64,000 nt of DNA from JARDZU01 sp963730285 (GTDB taxonomy: Bacteria; Actinomycetota; Acidimicrobiia; Spongiisociales; ZC4RG35): assembly GCA_963730285.1 (NCBI GenBank), contig CAVSQY010000008.1:186001-250000 (forward strand). Direction: 5' to 3'. Made by a program: the position numbers and the translations under genes. The notes under the pieces were generated by a model that saw nothing but the letters and a program-made list of their open reading frames with translations, had not been told where the DNA came from and did no database searches. Shown here piece by piece: positions 16,113 to 24,049 of this stretch (its first letter is position 1; every line of letters starts with the position of its first letter).

Positions 16113-16705
16113 TATCGCTGCTCCCGCCACGGGTCACCCAGGTTGTGATATCCGTACCGCTCCCAGAACCCTGGCTGGTCCTCGCGAAGCAGATCGATGC
16201 CGCGAACCCACTTGGCGCTCTTCCAGAAGTAGAGATGTGGGACCAGGAGCCTGGCCGGGCCGCCATGCTCGGAGGCAAGGGGCTCTCCCTCATACGTGTG
16301 AGCAACCCACGCCTTGCCGTCGGTGACATCGGCGAGCGGGAGGTTTGTGGTGTACCCGCCGTCGCTGAAGGCCATTATGAAAGCGGCGCCGGTGTCGTTG
16401 CCATCGAGCAGCGTGTCGACCGAGACGCCCCTCCAGTTGGTATCCAGCTTGGACCACTTGGTGACGCAGTGGATGTCGACCCGGATGTCCTCTTGGGGCA
16501 GCTGCTGGAACTCGTCCCAGCTCCAACTTCGATGCTCTGAGCCACCCATGCCCCTGACCTCGAAACTCCATTGGTCCGGCCGAGTGCGTGGAGTTGGGCC
16601 CGCCGAGAGAACAGGGAAGTCGTTGGTGACGTATTGGCCCGGTGGCACCCGGCTGGGATCCGCATCGCGTCTCTTGCCGCTGAAGCCACGTGAGATGATC
16701 GGCAT
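16100..16705 (-). CDS. Sulfite-oxidase-like molybdopterin-dependent oxidoreductase
   Basis: A 201-residue protein consisting of one sulfite oxidase/MsrP-type molybdopterin domain. Cys80 in DIHCVTKWSKLD is the Mo-ligating cysteine; DGGYTTNLPL and HGGPARLLVPHLYFWKSAKWVRGI are typical pterin-contact segments. There is no Tat signal, so it should act in the cytoplasm with the flavin reductase encoded downstream. Substrate is unknown. ATG 16705 has a GGAGGT ribosome site; the open frame to 16783 is not needed. The stop lies within the start region of the reductase gene. Confidence 0.88.
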   Translation of the reverse strand: MPIISRGFSGKRRDADPSRVPPGQYVTNDFPVLSAGPTPRTRPDQWSFEVRGMGGSEHRSWSWDEFQQLPQEDIRVDIHCVTKWSKLDTNWRGVSVDTLLDGNDTGAAFIMAFSDGGYTTNLPLADVTDGKAWVAHTYEGEPLASEHGGPARLLVPHLYFWKSAKWVRGIDLLREDQPGFWERYGYHNLGDPWREQRYWGD

Positions 16706-16792
16706 TGGGACCTCCAGCTCAGTGCTCGGTTGACACCACCAAGATATGCATAGGTGAGCCCTGATGCGGGTCAGATCGAGCATGACGACGCC

Positions 16793-17650
16793 TCATCGAC
16801 TCAGAAACTCGATCAGACCGGCCACGATCGCCTTGGCCATCTCCTCCCGCGAGGTGGAGCCTGCCAACAGGCCGGCGTCGACGGTGTTCCTCATGTTCCC
16901 GGCCTCCAGAAAGACGACCGGGACGTCCGAGAGGGTGAGGCCACCCAGATCGTCACGCACGGTGTACCCGTCCTTCCCCACGTAGTCGGCTACGGGCATC
17001 TCCGTCTCCAGAAAGGCGTCATGAATGGCGGTAGCCAGCAGGGCCGACTCATCGGCGATGTCGTCGGTCAGGCCGGGGATCACCTTGGGATAGATGACAT
17101 GGAAACCTCTTCCGTCAGACGGGCCGCCATCGGCGTGGATCGACACCACCGCGTCGGCGTGGGCTCGATTCCCGATCGCGGCCCTCTCCGTGATGCACGG
17201 GCCCCAGCCTTCATTGTCTCCTCGGGTGAGAATCACCGTTGCACCGAGATCCTCCAACCGATCACGTGTCGAGCCCGCCAACTCCCAGGTGAATTCTGCC
17301 TCCGGGTAACCGTCGGCGGTAGTAGTACCCGTCGTGTTGCAGGCCTTGGTCCCGGTCCCGATATCGACGACCTCGTTGATCTCACCGGGATGAGCCCAAT
17401 TCAGACCGTTGTGCCCCGGGTCGAGCACGATGAGCGCACCATCGAGGCTGTTTGAGCCGGTGGGGGTGGTTTCGCCGACGCCCTCGGTCGTGGTGGTCGT
17501 GACGTCGGCCAGAGTGGCGATGGCCCCCACGGTGGTCGGCGTGGTCGTGCCCACCGAGCCCATCGTCACGGTGGTGGTCGTTGGATCGGCCCCGGCGCCA
17601 CACGCCGCCAACATCAAGATCAAAGGCACCAACCGGCGACCAGATGTCAC
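16793..17650 (-). CDS. Lipoprotein N-acetylmuramoyl-L-alanine amidase (Amidase_3)
   Basis: About 285 residues. The N terminus has a lipobox (LMLAAC, Cys17), then a Thr-rich linker with several TTTT runs (residues about 22-65), then a zinc amidase domain: IVLDPGHNG, with later TRGDNEG, SIHADGG (second zinc His) and FLEAGNMRN (catalytic Glu). It should be anchored to the membrane outer face and cut stem peptides from peptidoglycan. Start GTG 17650 gives a proper lipoprotein signal; a longer frame from GTG 17749 lacks one. The next gene upstream is divergent. Confidence 0.88.
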   Translation of the reverse strand: MTSGRRLVPLILMLAACGAGADPTTTTVTMGSVGTTTPTTVGAIATLADVTTTTTEGVGETTPTGSNSLDGALIVLDPGHNGLNWAHPGEINEVVDIGTGTKACNTTGTTTADGYPEAEFTWELAGSTRDRLEDLGATVILTRGDNEGWGPCITERAAIGNRAHADAVVSIHADGGPSDGRGFHVIYPKVIPGLTDDIADESALLATAIHDAFLETEMPVADYVGKDGYTVRDDLGGLTLSDVPVVFLEAGNMRNTVDAGLLAGSTSREEMAKAIVAGLIEFLSR

Positions 17651-17774
17651 CCGAGGCAGGGTATCGGCGACGCAACAGGTATCGGTGAGCCTCTGAGGCC
17701 CCTTCCGCCCGATTCCTTCCACAGATCTGCCTTTCCCCCTGGCGAACACCTGTTCGACGGCCTAGCATCGGCGA

Positions 17775-18572
17775 ATGGCGTGGTCATCGACGTTCCCCGA
17801 TCCGTGGGAGCAGCTCGCCATCTATCAGGAGCGATACGACATCGACGACCAACTGGGCCGGGTGACCAGCCTGCAACGGTCTTTGGATAGAAGAAGGGCA
17901 CGTGCGCACGCGCTGCGGCGCCGGGAGGCCGAGCTCGAGGCTCAACTCGGGAAGACACGCCACGAGTTGACAGCGATCGAGGGCGAGGTCTCAGGCAGCA
18001 ACCGGACCGCCAAGCTGCTCGTCGAGGACATCCTGAGTCGAGTCAAGTCGAGCATGGGGGAGGTCTGGTCGCCGACACCGATCCTGGGTTTCAGGCTGTG
18101 GGCGATCGACGACGCCGGGCTTCACGGCGCCAAGGTGCGCTGGGCCGGCCCCGAGCTCTCATCTCACTGCCTGAACCGCGTCCCGGGGGAAGACATCCCC
18201 CACTCGATGCGGCGGTGTGGTCCACCCTCTTGCGGGATCTACGCAGCCAAGAGGCTCGACGTGTTGCGCAAGGAGCTGGGGATCGGTGACGAGCCTGGCT
18301 TCGCCGTCGGGGTCGTGGCCCTGACGGGCAAGGTCATCGAGCACGAGCATGGCTACCGGGGCGCCAACGCTCAGGTGAGGGCAATCGTGGCGAGAAAGGA
18401 CGAGTCGATACTGGCCACCGATGATCCCGAGCAGATCGGGGCCTTGTTCACCGAGCCGCAGGGCACACTGGCCGCCAGCCCGAACGCGAGCGTCTCGGGT
18501 GGCACCGATCAGTATCTGGAGGACTGGAAGGAGAGAGAAGAGAAATGGACATGGGACCCGAGATCAGGGTGA
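17775..18572 (+). CDS. Unknown protein with coiled coil and CGIYA motif
   Basis: A 265-residue protein I do not recognise by name. Residues about 28-75 are charged and helical, predicted to form a coiled coil. The middle holds a small domain with spaced Cys/His: HCLNRVPGEDIPHSMRRCGPP then SCGIYAAKRLDVL (residues about 135-165). Similar C-GIYA segments occur in actinobacterial proteins of unknown function, often with metal-like Cys spacing. The tail is polar and low in complexity. No signal peptide. The following 48-residue frame overlaps its end. Confidence 0.7.
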   Translation: MAWSSTFPDPWEQLAIYQERYDIDDQLGRVTSLQRSLDRRRARAHALRRREAELEAQLGKTRHELTAIEGEVSGSNRTAKLLVEDILSRVKSSMGEVWSPTPILGFRLWAIDDAGLHGAKVRWAGPELSSHCLNRVPGEDIPHSMRRCGPPSCGIYAAKRLDVLRKELGIGDEPGFAVGVVALTGKVIEHEHGYRGANAQVRAIVARKDESILATDDPEQIGALFTEPQGTLAASPNASVSGGTDQYLEDWKEREEKWTWDPRSG

Positions 18573-18691
18573 TTCAGGTCGAGGAAGCGACTCCCGCCGA
18601 AACGGAGAAACCCGATTGGTCGTTCCTCCGGGTCGACGGCTCGGAGGTCACCAAAGAGGCAATCCCCGAGGAGGCCGCCAGACTCGAGTGA
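18545..18691 (+). CDS. Small acidic protein downstream of the CGIYA-motif gene
   Basis: A 48-codon frame, ATG at 18545 with a purine-rich GGAGAGAGAAGAGAA stretch just upstream, overlapping the end of the preceding gene by 28 bases. The product is strongly acidic (MDMGPEIRVIQVEEA, then EETEKPDW-like composition) and ends before the convergent PFK gene. The position and ribosome site support a real small gene; no family is recognised. Confidence 0.45.
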   Translation: MDMGPEIRVIQVEEATPAETEKPDWSFLRVDGSEVTKEAIPEEAARLE

Positions 18692-18698
18692 CGTCGGC

Positions 18699-19844
18699 TC
18701 AGTAGAGGAACATCGGCTTGCCGAGAACGTGACGCACCTTTGGCCGATAGTTCTCGACGTCGTAGAGCTCGTCGACGTCGACCCGCTTCACGCCCTCGCT
18801 GGTCACATCGATCGGGACATGGGTGTAGGTGCCGCCACGAAGGGCGACCATGCGACCGTGACTCCCTTCCATTGCCAGGTCGGCGGCGGTCACTGCATAG
18901 TTGGTGGCGACCATCAGGTCGAGTGAGTCGGGGGCGCCCGACCGCATCAGGTAGCCGACCTGTTGGTAGAGGATGTCCTGGCCGGTTCTCTCTTTGATCA
19001 GCTCTCCGATGAGTGCGCCGACCCCACCCAGTTTCCGATGCCCATATGCATCGGCATCCCCAGAGAGGACCATGTCACCTTCGATCGAGGCTCCCTCGGA
19101 GACCGTGAGCATCGAGTAGCCAGAGGGGTTGAGCTGGCGATCATGCACCAGGAACTCCGACAGCTTGTCCATGTCGAAGGGGACCTCCGGGATAACGGCC
19201 CGGTCGATGCCGGCGAGATATGCCGTGATCAGTGAGGTCTCGCCCGAGTAGCGGCCAAACAGCTCGACAATCGCTATCCGCTCATGCGACCCAGCTGCTG
19301 TTCGAAGGTTGTGGATGAACTGGACCCCTCTGGACACGGCGGTGGAGAACCCAATGCAGTAGTCGGTTCCGTGGACATCGTTGTCCATGGTCTTCGGGAT
19401 GGCGATCACTGGGAACCCCTCCTGATGAAGACGCAAGCCATAGGAGAGGGTGTCGTCGCCGCCGATCGGGACGAGGACATCGATCTTCGACTTGTCGAGC
19501 ACTTCCAGGACGTGCCCGGTCAGGTCGTGGGGTTCTGACCCTTCAATCGTGTCCTGGAGGAACACCGGGACCTCGCCGGTCTTCATCCGTCCAGGATTGG
19601 TCCTCGATGTGTGTAGGAAGGTCCCCCCGGTCCGATCGATCTTTCTCACGTATTGGATATCGAGTGGTATGAGGTTGTCTGCGACCGAAGCGTCGTCTTC
19701 GGGATCGAGCGAGGAAAGGCCTCCCCAACCACGTCGAATCCCGACCACATCGTGACCATGGTCGGCAACCCTGGTCACCACCGCCTTGATGCATGCGTTG
19801 AGGCCGGGAACGTCACCGCCTCCGGTGAGGATGCCAATCCGCAT
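18699..19844 (-). CDS. pfp: 6-phosphofructokinase, pyrophosphate-dependent type
   Basis: A 381-residue phosphofructokinase: GILTGGGDVPGLN at residues 4-16, GGDDT at 128-132 and PKTMDND at 150-156. ATP-dependent enzymes usually read GGDGS and PGTIDND; Asp in the fourth place of the first motif and Lys before TMDND are the signature of PPi-dependent enzymes. So it probably interconverts fructose 6-phosphate and fructose 1,6-bisphosphate with PPi as donor, reversibly, in glycolysis. Complete, no fusion. Start ATG 19844 is followed directly by the nucleotide motif. Confidence 0.88.
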   Translation of the reverse strand: MRIGILTGGGDVPGLNACIKAVVTRVADHGHDVVGIRRGWGGLSSLDPEDDASVADNLIPLDIQYVRKIDRTGGTFLHTSRTNPGRMKTGEVPVFLQDTIEGSEPHDLTGHVLEVLDKSKIDVLVPIGGDDTLSYGLRLHQEGFPVIAIPKTMDNDVHGTDYCIGFSTAVSRGVQFIHNLRTAAGSHERIAIVELFGRYSGETSLITAYLAGIDRAVIPEVPFDMDKLSEFLVHDRQLNPSGYSMLTVSEGASIEGDMVLSGDADAYGHRKLGGVGALIGELIKERTGQDILYQQVGYLMRSGAPDSLDLMVATNYAVTAADLAMEGSHGRMVALRGGTYTHVPIDVTSEGVKRVDVDELYDVENYRPKVRHVLGKPMFLY

Positions 19845-19972
19845 TCTTCTCCAGTCTTCAGAACCAACATGTGACGGTAGAGGATCGAGGCGGCCGCCCG
19901 GGTGAAACGCCCCACTCCGATGAAGTCTGTCGAGCCCGGGCTTCCGAAGAGGCCGATGGGAGGCCCGACGGG

Positions 19973-20407
19973 TCAGCTTTCTGCGATCTCCTGATATCGC
20001 GCCGTCAGCTCCGCCCAGGCCGACTCGGTCCGTCTCCTCCGCTCCACTCGCCGGTCTCCGAGCTTCTCGAATCCCGCCTGTACCAGACGCACATGGGTCC
20101 CCGTCTCAGTCTCGTCAAAAGTGACCGTGATGCGCGTTGCGTCACTCCGATCTACGAAGAGATGCCATAGGCACTCGAGACGATTCGGCGGCTCCCAGAC
20201 GGTCACCTCGCCCCAATCGTGTTCGGTGCCATCTGGATCACGTTCATAGATCCGGCCACCGACATGCGGCTCGAACACGATGGAGAGATCGGCTGCGTCG
20301 CCCCACGTGTGCGATCGCGGCCACCAAATGGAGGTTCGAGAAGTCCACACGTCGAAAGCATGCTCAGGGGTGGCGGCGACGTCGAAGTCGACCACGATCG
20401 GCTCCAT
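19973..20407 (-). CDS. SRPBCC (AHSA1-like) domain protein
   Basis: A 144-residue START/SRPBCC-fold protein: VVDFDVAATPEHAFDVWT at the start, FEPHVGGRIYER, WGEVTVWEPPNRLECLW and the C-terminal helix ending in ELTARYQEI. Such proteins bind hydrophobic ligands. Its ATG overlaps the stop of the ArsR-family gene by one base. ArsR-SRPBCC operons of this kind are common in actinobacteria and are thought to form a small sensor-response unit. Confidence 0.87.
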   Translation of the reverse strand: MEPIVVDFDVAATPEHAFDVWTSRTSIWWPRSHTWGDAADLSIVFEPHVGGRIYERDPDGTEHDWGEVTVWEPPNRLECLWHLFVDRSDATRITVTFDETETGTHVRLVQAGFEKLGDRRVERRRRTESAWAELTARYQEIAES

Positions 20408-20721
20408 CAGGCTTGTTCTTCCAGGTTCTCCGTGACCAGCTTGTACCGGGTCGCAGCCTCTCCCCACACACGCCTCATGTACTCGTGAACGGCATCCACG
20501 CCGTCGCGTTGGAGGCTGTAGATACGTCGTGTGCCCTCGGGCCGATCGGTGACCAGACCCGCCTGCTTCAGAAGTCTGAGGTGACGTGAGACGGCCGGGC
20601 GGCTTATCGGTAGCTCATCGGCGATCTCCTTGACGGAGTGCTCGCCCTGCGCCAATGCCTCGACGATGGCGCGGCGATGCGCATCCGCCAGGGCGCCGAA
20701 CGGGTCATGAGCGATTTCCAC
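20407..20721 (-). CDS. ArsR-family transcriptional regulator
   Basis: A 104-residue winged-helix regulator: DPFGALADAHRRAIVEAL, then the recognition region KEIADELPISRPAVSRHLRLLKQAGLV (residues about 31-57) and the wing RPEGTRRIYSL. It lacks the metal-binding CxC motif of arsenical sensors, so it belongs to the SRPBCC-linked group. Start GTG 20721 follows TACGGT by 6 bases, indicating a leaderless message whose -10 overlaps a palindrome. It leads a two-gene operon with the SRPBCC protein. Confidence 0.88.
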   Translation of the reverse strand: MEIAHDPFGALADAHRRAIVEALAQGEHSVKEIADELPISRPAVSRHLRLLKQAGLVTDRPEGTRRIYSLQRDGVDAVHEYMRRVWGEAATRYKLVTENLEEQA

Positions 20722-20727
20722 CTTGCT

Positions 20728-20746
20728 ACCGTAACAATACGGTTAC
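20728..20746 (-). promoter_or_regulatory. Palindromic operator at the ArsR promoter
   Basis: ACCGTA-ACAA-TACGGT (20728-20743) is a perfect 6-bp dyad, with a nested dyad GTAAC-n6-GTTAC at 20731-20746. It covers the presumed -10 of the ArsR gene and lies between it and the divergent gene at 20772, so it may control both. Confidence 0.65.
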
Positions 20747-20771
20747 CGACTTAGCAGATCGAGAGGATGAA

Positions 20772-21191
20772 ATGTCAAAGGCACCTTTCACAGGCTCGGG
20801 CACTTTCAAAGATCCCTGGATCCTCAAGACCCCGAGTCTTGGCTCGGAGATCGCGATGTACAAGAACGTGGAGAACGATCCTCCCATCCTCGTCTGCACC
20901 GTCGGGAAGACGATCCTGCACTACGACCTGAGGATCATCGACGATCTCCACCGTTGGTTGGTCGACCAAGGAGATTGGATGCCCCTCGGCAACGCCGACG
21001 AGCAAAAGCCCGCAGCCGATGGCACCGTCGAGGCGTGGGCGCGCTCACCGGAGAACCCAATCGGCGGCTGGTACGGCCTGAAGAAAGGGCTCCGCGGGAG
21101 GGTGGGCAACTACATCCCCCCGGTCTTGGAGGCTCTCGACCTGGCCGAGGTGGAGCACAACACGCGTGGCAATCGGATGCGTGCGATCTGA
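20772..21191 (+). CDS. Conserved-looking protein of unknown function
   Basis: A 139-residue soluble protein without signal peptide or membrane segment. It begins MSKAPFTGSGTFKDPWILKTPSLGSEIAMYKN and contains TVGKTILHYDLRIIDDLHRWLVDQGDW and a W-GLKKGLRGRVGNYIPPVL tail. I do not assign a function. The start has AGAGG 6 nt upstream. It is transcribed divergently from the ArsR operon across the shared palindrome and is followed by a terminator. Confidence 0.7.
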   Translation: MSKAPFTGSGTFKDPWILKTPSLGSEIAMYKNVENDPPILVCTVGKTILHYDLRIIDDLHRWLVDQGDWMPLGNADEQKPAADGTVEAWARSPENPIGGWYGLKKGLRGRVGNYIPPVLEALDLAEVEHNTRGNRMRAI

Positions 21192-21217
21192 GAAGCCGCA
21201 AGAAGCAACGCGGCAAA

Positions 21218-21252
21218 TGAAAGAGCCCCGACCGTGTGGCCGGGGCCTTTCA
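21218..21252. terminator. Bidirectional terminator between convergent genes
   Basis: GCCCCG (21225-21230) pairs with CGGGGC (21241-21246), extended by GAAAG and CTTTC on the outside around one mismatch. T tracts occur on both sides, suiting the gene ending at 21191 and the one ending at 21270. Confidence 0.7.
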
Positions 21253-21269
21253 CCTCGAACGAAGCTCTT

Positions 21270-22646
21270 CTATCCGGAGATGGCCTGGTTGAGAACCGCT
21301 TGACCGAAATAGACGACAAATGCGGCGGCGACCAGCCACATGAGCGGATGTACCTCTGACAGCTTGCCTTTCACCACCTTGATCAGCACATACATGATGA
21401 AGCCGGCGCCGATCCCTACGGTGATGCTGAAGGTCAACGGCATGAGAACGATGGTCAGCAGGGCTGGGAAGCCCTCTTCGACGTCATCGAAATTGATGCC
21501 CTTGATCAATCCGCTCATCAAGAACCCGACCAGGATCAGTACCGGAGCCGTCGCCTCGAATGGGATGATCTGGGCCACCGGTGACAGGAATATCGCCACC
21601 AGGAACAAGATGCCCACCACTACCGAGGTGAGCCCGGTTCGCCCGCCTTCAGCGACTCCTGCCGCACTCTCGATATAGCTCGTGTTTGAGCTGACTCCCG
21701 CCGCACCGCCGGCCGCCGCACCGATGGAGTCGATGAACAGCAGCTTGCCCACACCGGGGATCGTCCCGTCATCCTCGGTCAATCCGGCTTGCTCGACGAT
21801 GGCGGTGGCCGTCCCGATCGTGTCGAAGAAGTCGGTCAGCATGAAGCTGAATATGGTCAAGGCTGCAGCCACGAACCCGAGTTGCGTGAACACATTGCCA
21901 AGGTCGAATGCCCCCAATGTGTCAAAGCTGGGGGTCGCGGTGAACGTGTCCGGGAACGTGGTGATCCCCAGGATCAGACTCAGGGCCGCGGTGACGAGGA
22001 TGCTTATGACCAATGCTCCCGGCACCTTTCTCACGTACAGGACGACGACGATCAACAACCCGATCAATGTCAGCCATGCGCCGTTGGTGTTGGGGAAGAT
22101 GAACTCAACAGGGACGGCTCCTCCTTCGGGAATCCCGATCAACCCCCCATCGACGAAACCGATGAAGAGGATGAACAGGCCGATCCCGACACCGATCGCC
22201 CGCTTCAAGCTGAGGGGAACGGCATTCATGATCGCCTCGCGGAGCCCGACCAGCACGAGGGCGGCCACTATCAGGCCCTCGAGCACGATCACACCCATCG
22301 CACCCTCAGGCGTCAGACCGTCGCCGAGGACCAGCCCGAAGGCGACCGCGGCGTTGATCCCGAGCCCGGCGGCCATCGCCAAGGGATAGTTGGCGACCAG
22401 ACCCATGAGGATGCTGAGAAGGCCGGCCACGAGAGCCGTGCCGGCCGCAACGGCGCCAGGATCGAGCCCTGTGGCGGAAAGGATGCTCGGGTTGACCAGG
22501 ATGATGTATGCCATCACCAGGAAAGTGGTGACACCGGCGCGGACCTCTGTCCCGACGCTGGTGCCCCGCTCGGTGAGTTTGAAGAAAGAGTCGAGAACCG
22601 ACCCTTCCGGCCCGCTGGGGCTCTTTCGCTCGACCGTGTCGGTCAT
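21270..22646 (-). CDS. NCS2-family nucleobase permease (AzgA-like)
   Basis: A 458-residue membrane protein with about 12 to 14 helices. GTSVGTEVRAGVTTFLVMAYII, NPSIL, GLGINAAVAF, FMLTDFFDTIGTATAI and SSNTSYIESAAGVAEGGRTGL are the conserved blocks of the adenine/guanine/hypoxanthine transporter (AzgA/PbuG) branch. It should import purine bases by proton symport. Start ATG 22646 has GGGAGGAG 4 nt upstream; the frame is open to 22685. A purine nucleoside phosphorylase is encoded about 5 kb away (27504), which fits purine salvage, but they are not in one operon. Confidence 0.93.
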   Translation of the reverse strand: MTDTVERKSPSGPEGSVLDSFFKLTERGTSVGTEVRAGVTTFLVMAYIILVNPSILSATGLDPGAVAAGTALVAGLLSILMGLVANYPLAMAAGLGINAAVAFGLVLGDGLTPEGAMGVIVLEGLIVAALVLVGLREAIMNAVPLSLKRAIGVGIGLFILFIGFVDGGLIGIPEGGAVPVEFIFPNTNGAWLTLIGLLIVVVLYVRKVPGALVISILVTAALSLILGITTFPDTFTATPSFDTLGAFDLGNVFTQLGFVAAALTIFSFMLTDFFDTIGTATAIVEQAGLTEDDGTIPGVGKLLFIDSIGAAAGGAAGVSSNTSYIESAAGVAEGGRTGLTSVVVGILFLVAIFLSPVAQIIPFEATAPVLILVGFLMSGLIKGINFDDVEEGFPALLTIVLMPLTFSITVGIGAGFIMYVLIKVVKGKLSEVHPLMWLVAAAFVVYFGQAVLNQAISG

Positions 22647-22720
22647 ATCTCCTCCCAATTCGCTCGACGTCGGTTGACGTCGCATCTCTGACCAAACCTA
22701 TGCGAATCGAGTTACAGATT

Positions 22721-23029
22721 TCAGCGGAAGTTGCGAATGAGCCAATAGGCGGCCATGCCGGCAAAGAGCGTCCAGATGTGACTTCGGGTGCGATATGCCA
22801 CCACGCCGCCGACGACAAAAGCGGACAACTCGGGAATCCCGATCGCAACCTTTCCCGAGTCGTCGATGAGCAGCGCGACCACCAGTGACGCCAGCACTGC
22901 CGGCGCCACGAATTGGAGAGCCACCAAGACCGAGTCGGGGATCCTCCGGTTGGCCAGGATGAGGATGAAGATCGAACGGCTGAAGTAGGTGCCCAAACCG
23001 ACCGCCAGCACTGCCAGGAGCTCAGTCAC
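22721..23029 (-). CDS. AzlD-family membrane protein
   Basis: A 102-residue protein with four hydrophobic segments, ending in WLIRNFR. GLGTYFSRSIFILI and VAPAVLASLVVALLI are typical of AzlD, the small subunit of the AzlCD branched-chain amino acid exporter. Its GTG start (GTGACTGA) overlaps the end of azlC by 8 bases, so both subunits are translated together. Confidence 0.87.
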   Translation of the reverse strand: MTELLAVLAVGLGTYFSRSIFILILANRRIPDSVLVALQFVAPAVLASLVVALLIDDSGKVAIGIPELSAFVVGGVVAYRTRSHIWTLFAGMAAYWLIRNFR

Positions 23030-23705
23030 GACGGAACCTATGGGCCGTGGCGCCGGCAATGATCCCGACAAGAGCGCCTACCAACAGCCCGCCCCGGTTG
23101 GGCAAGCCGGCCGTCAGATATGTGACTGTGGCCCCGACGAGAGCTGCCACGACCTTGGGCCATCGGTCGATGCCCAGCACCAGCAATCCAATGAAGAGGA
23201 TCGGGACCGCAAACTCGAGGTTCCATCCATCTGGCACGACGGGCCCGATGGCGAGGCCGATGGCGGTGGTGGCTTGCCACATGGACCAGAAGGTGAGTCC
23301 GGCAGCCAGGAAGTAGGTGCGGAAGGTGTCGGGATCATCCTCGAGGCGGACCGAGGCAAGAGCGAAGAGTTGATCTATGAGGACGTACGGGCCCAACCAT
23401 CGGAACCACCCGGGCTGGCGTTGGAATGTCGGGGCGAGAGCCGCCGAGTACATCAGATGGCGAGCGTTGACCACCAGCCCTGCCGCTATGGCGGCGGCCA
23501 CGGCCGCCCCCGCACCGAGGAGGGAGATGAGAGTCAACTGTGCCGCTCCACCAAAGATGATCCAAGAGCTGGACCAGCCCACCAAGGCGTTGATCCCGGA
23601 CTCCGATATCGCCAGCCCGATCACGAGGCCAAAAGGGAGAGCCGGCACGAAAAGAGGCAGCGCATCGAGGATGGCACGTCGTGCGACGGCCCGATCGAAA
23701 TTCAT
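23022..23705 (-). CDS. AzlC-family branched-chain amino acid exporter subunit
   Basis: A 227-residue membrane protein with six to eight helices. ALPLFVPALPFGLVIGLAI, GGAAQLTLISLL and VNARHLMYSAALAP are the family blocks of AzlC/YgaZ, the large subunit that exports branched-chain amino acids together with AzlD. The azlD gene overlaps its end. Start ATG 23705 faces a divergent gene at 23747 across 41 bases. Confidence 0.9.
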   Translation of the reverse strand: MNFDRAVARRAILDALPLFVPALPFGLVIGLAISESGINALVGWSSSWIIFGGAAQLTLISLLGAGAAVAAAIAAGLVVNARHLMYSAALAPTFQRQPGWFRWLGPYVLIDQLFALASVRLEDDPDTFRTYFLAAGLTFWSMWQATTAIGLAIGPVVPDGWNLEFAVPILFIGLLVLGIDRWPKVVAALVGATVTYLTAGLPNRGGLLVGALVGIIAGATAHRFRRD

Positions 23706-23746
23706 GGGCGCACACGATATGCCTGGATCTGTTTGACTTCGAGCCC

Positions 23747-24049
23747 ATGAGCATCTTTCGCCACACCCTCATGATGAAGTTCAACGAGGAAGCCGAAGCA
23801 AACCAAATCCGGTCTCTCCTCGAGGCACTGGAACGCATGCCCGCCGAGATTGATTTCATCCGCCGCTATGAGCCTGGGCTCGATCTTGGCCTGGGCGAGG
23901 CGAATTTCGACATGGCCCTGGTGGCCGATTTCGACTCAGAAGACGACTGGCGCGCCTACAACTCCCATCCGGCCCATCGGGCGCTGGTTCAGGAGCATCT
24001 GAGGCCGATCCTGGCCAAGGCAGTCCGCGTGCAGTACGAGGTGGGCTAG
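23747..24049 (+). CDS. Dabb-domain (stress-responsive alpha/beta barrel) protein
   Basis: A 100-residue dimeric alpha/beta-barrel protein: FRHTLMMKFNEEAE at the N terminus, FIRRYEPGLDLGLGEANFDMALVADF, then DWRAYNSHPAHRALVQEHLRPI. Members bind or transform small molecules, but the function of most is unknown. It overlaps the convergent ABC permease gene by 4 bases. The start at 23747 is the first Met matching the family. Confidence 0.85.
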   Translation: MSIFRHTLMMKFNEEAEANQIRSLLEALERMPAEIDFIRRYEPGLDLGLGEANFDMALVADFDSEDDWRAYNSHPAHRALVQEHLRPILAKAVRVQYEVG

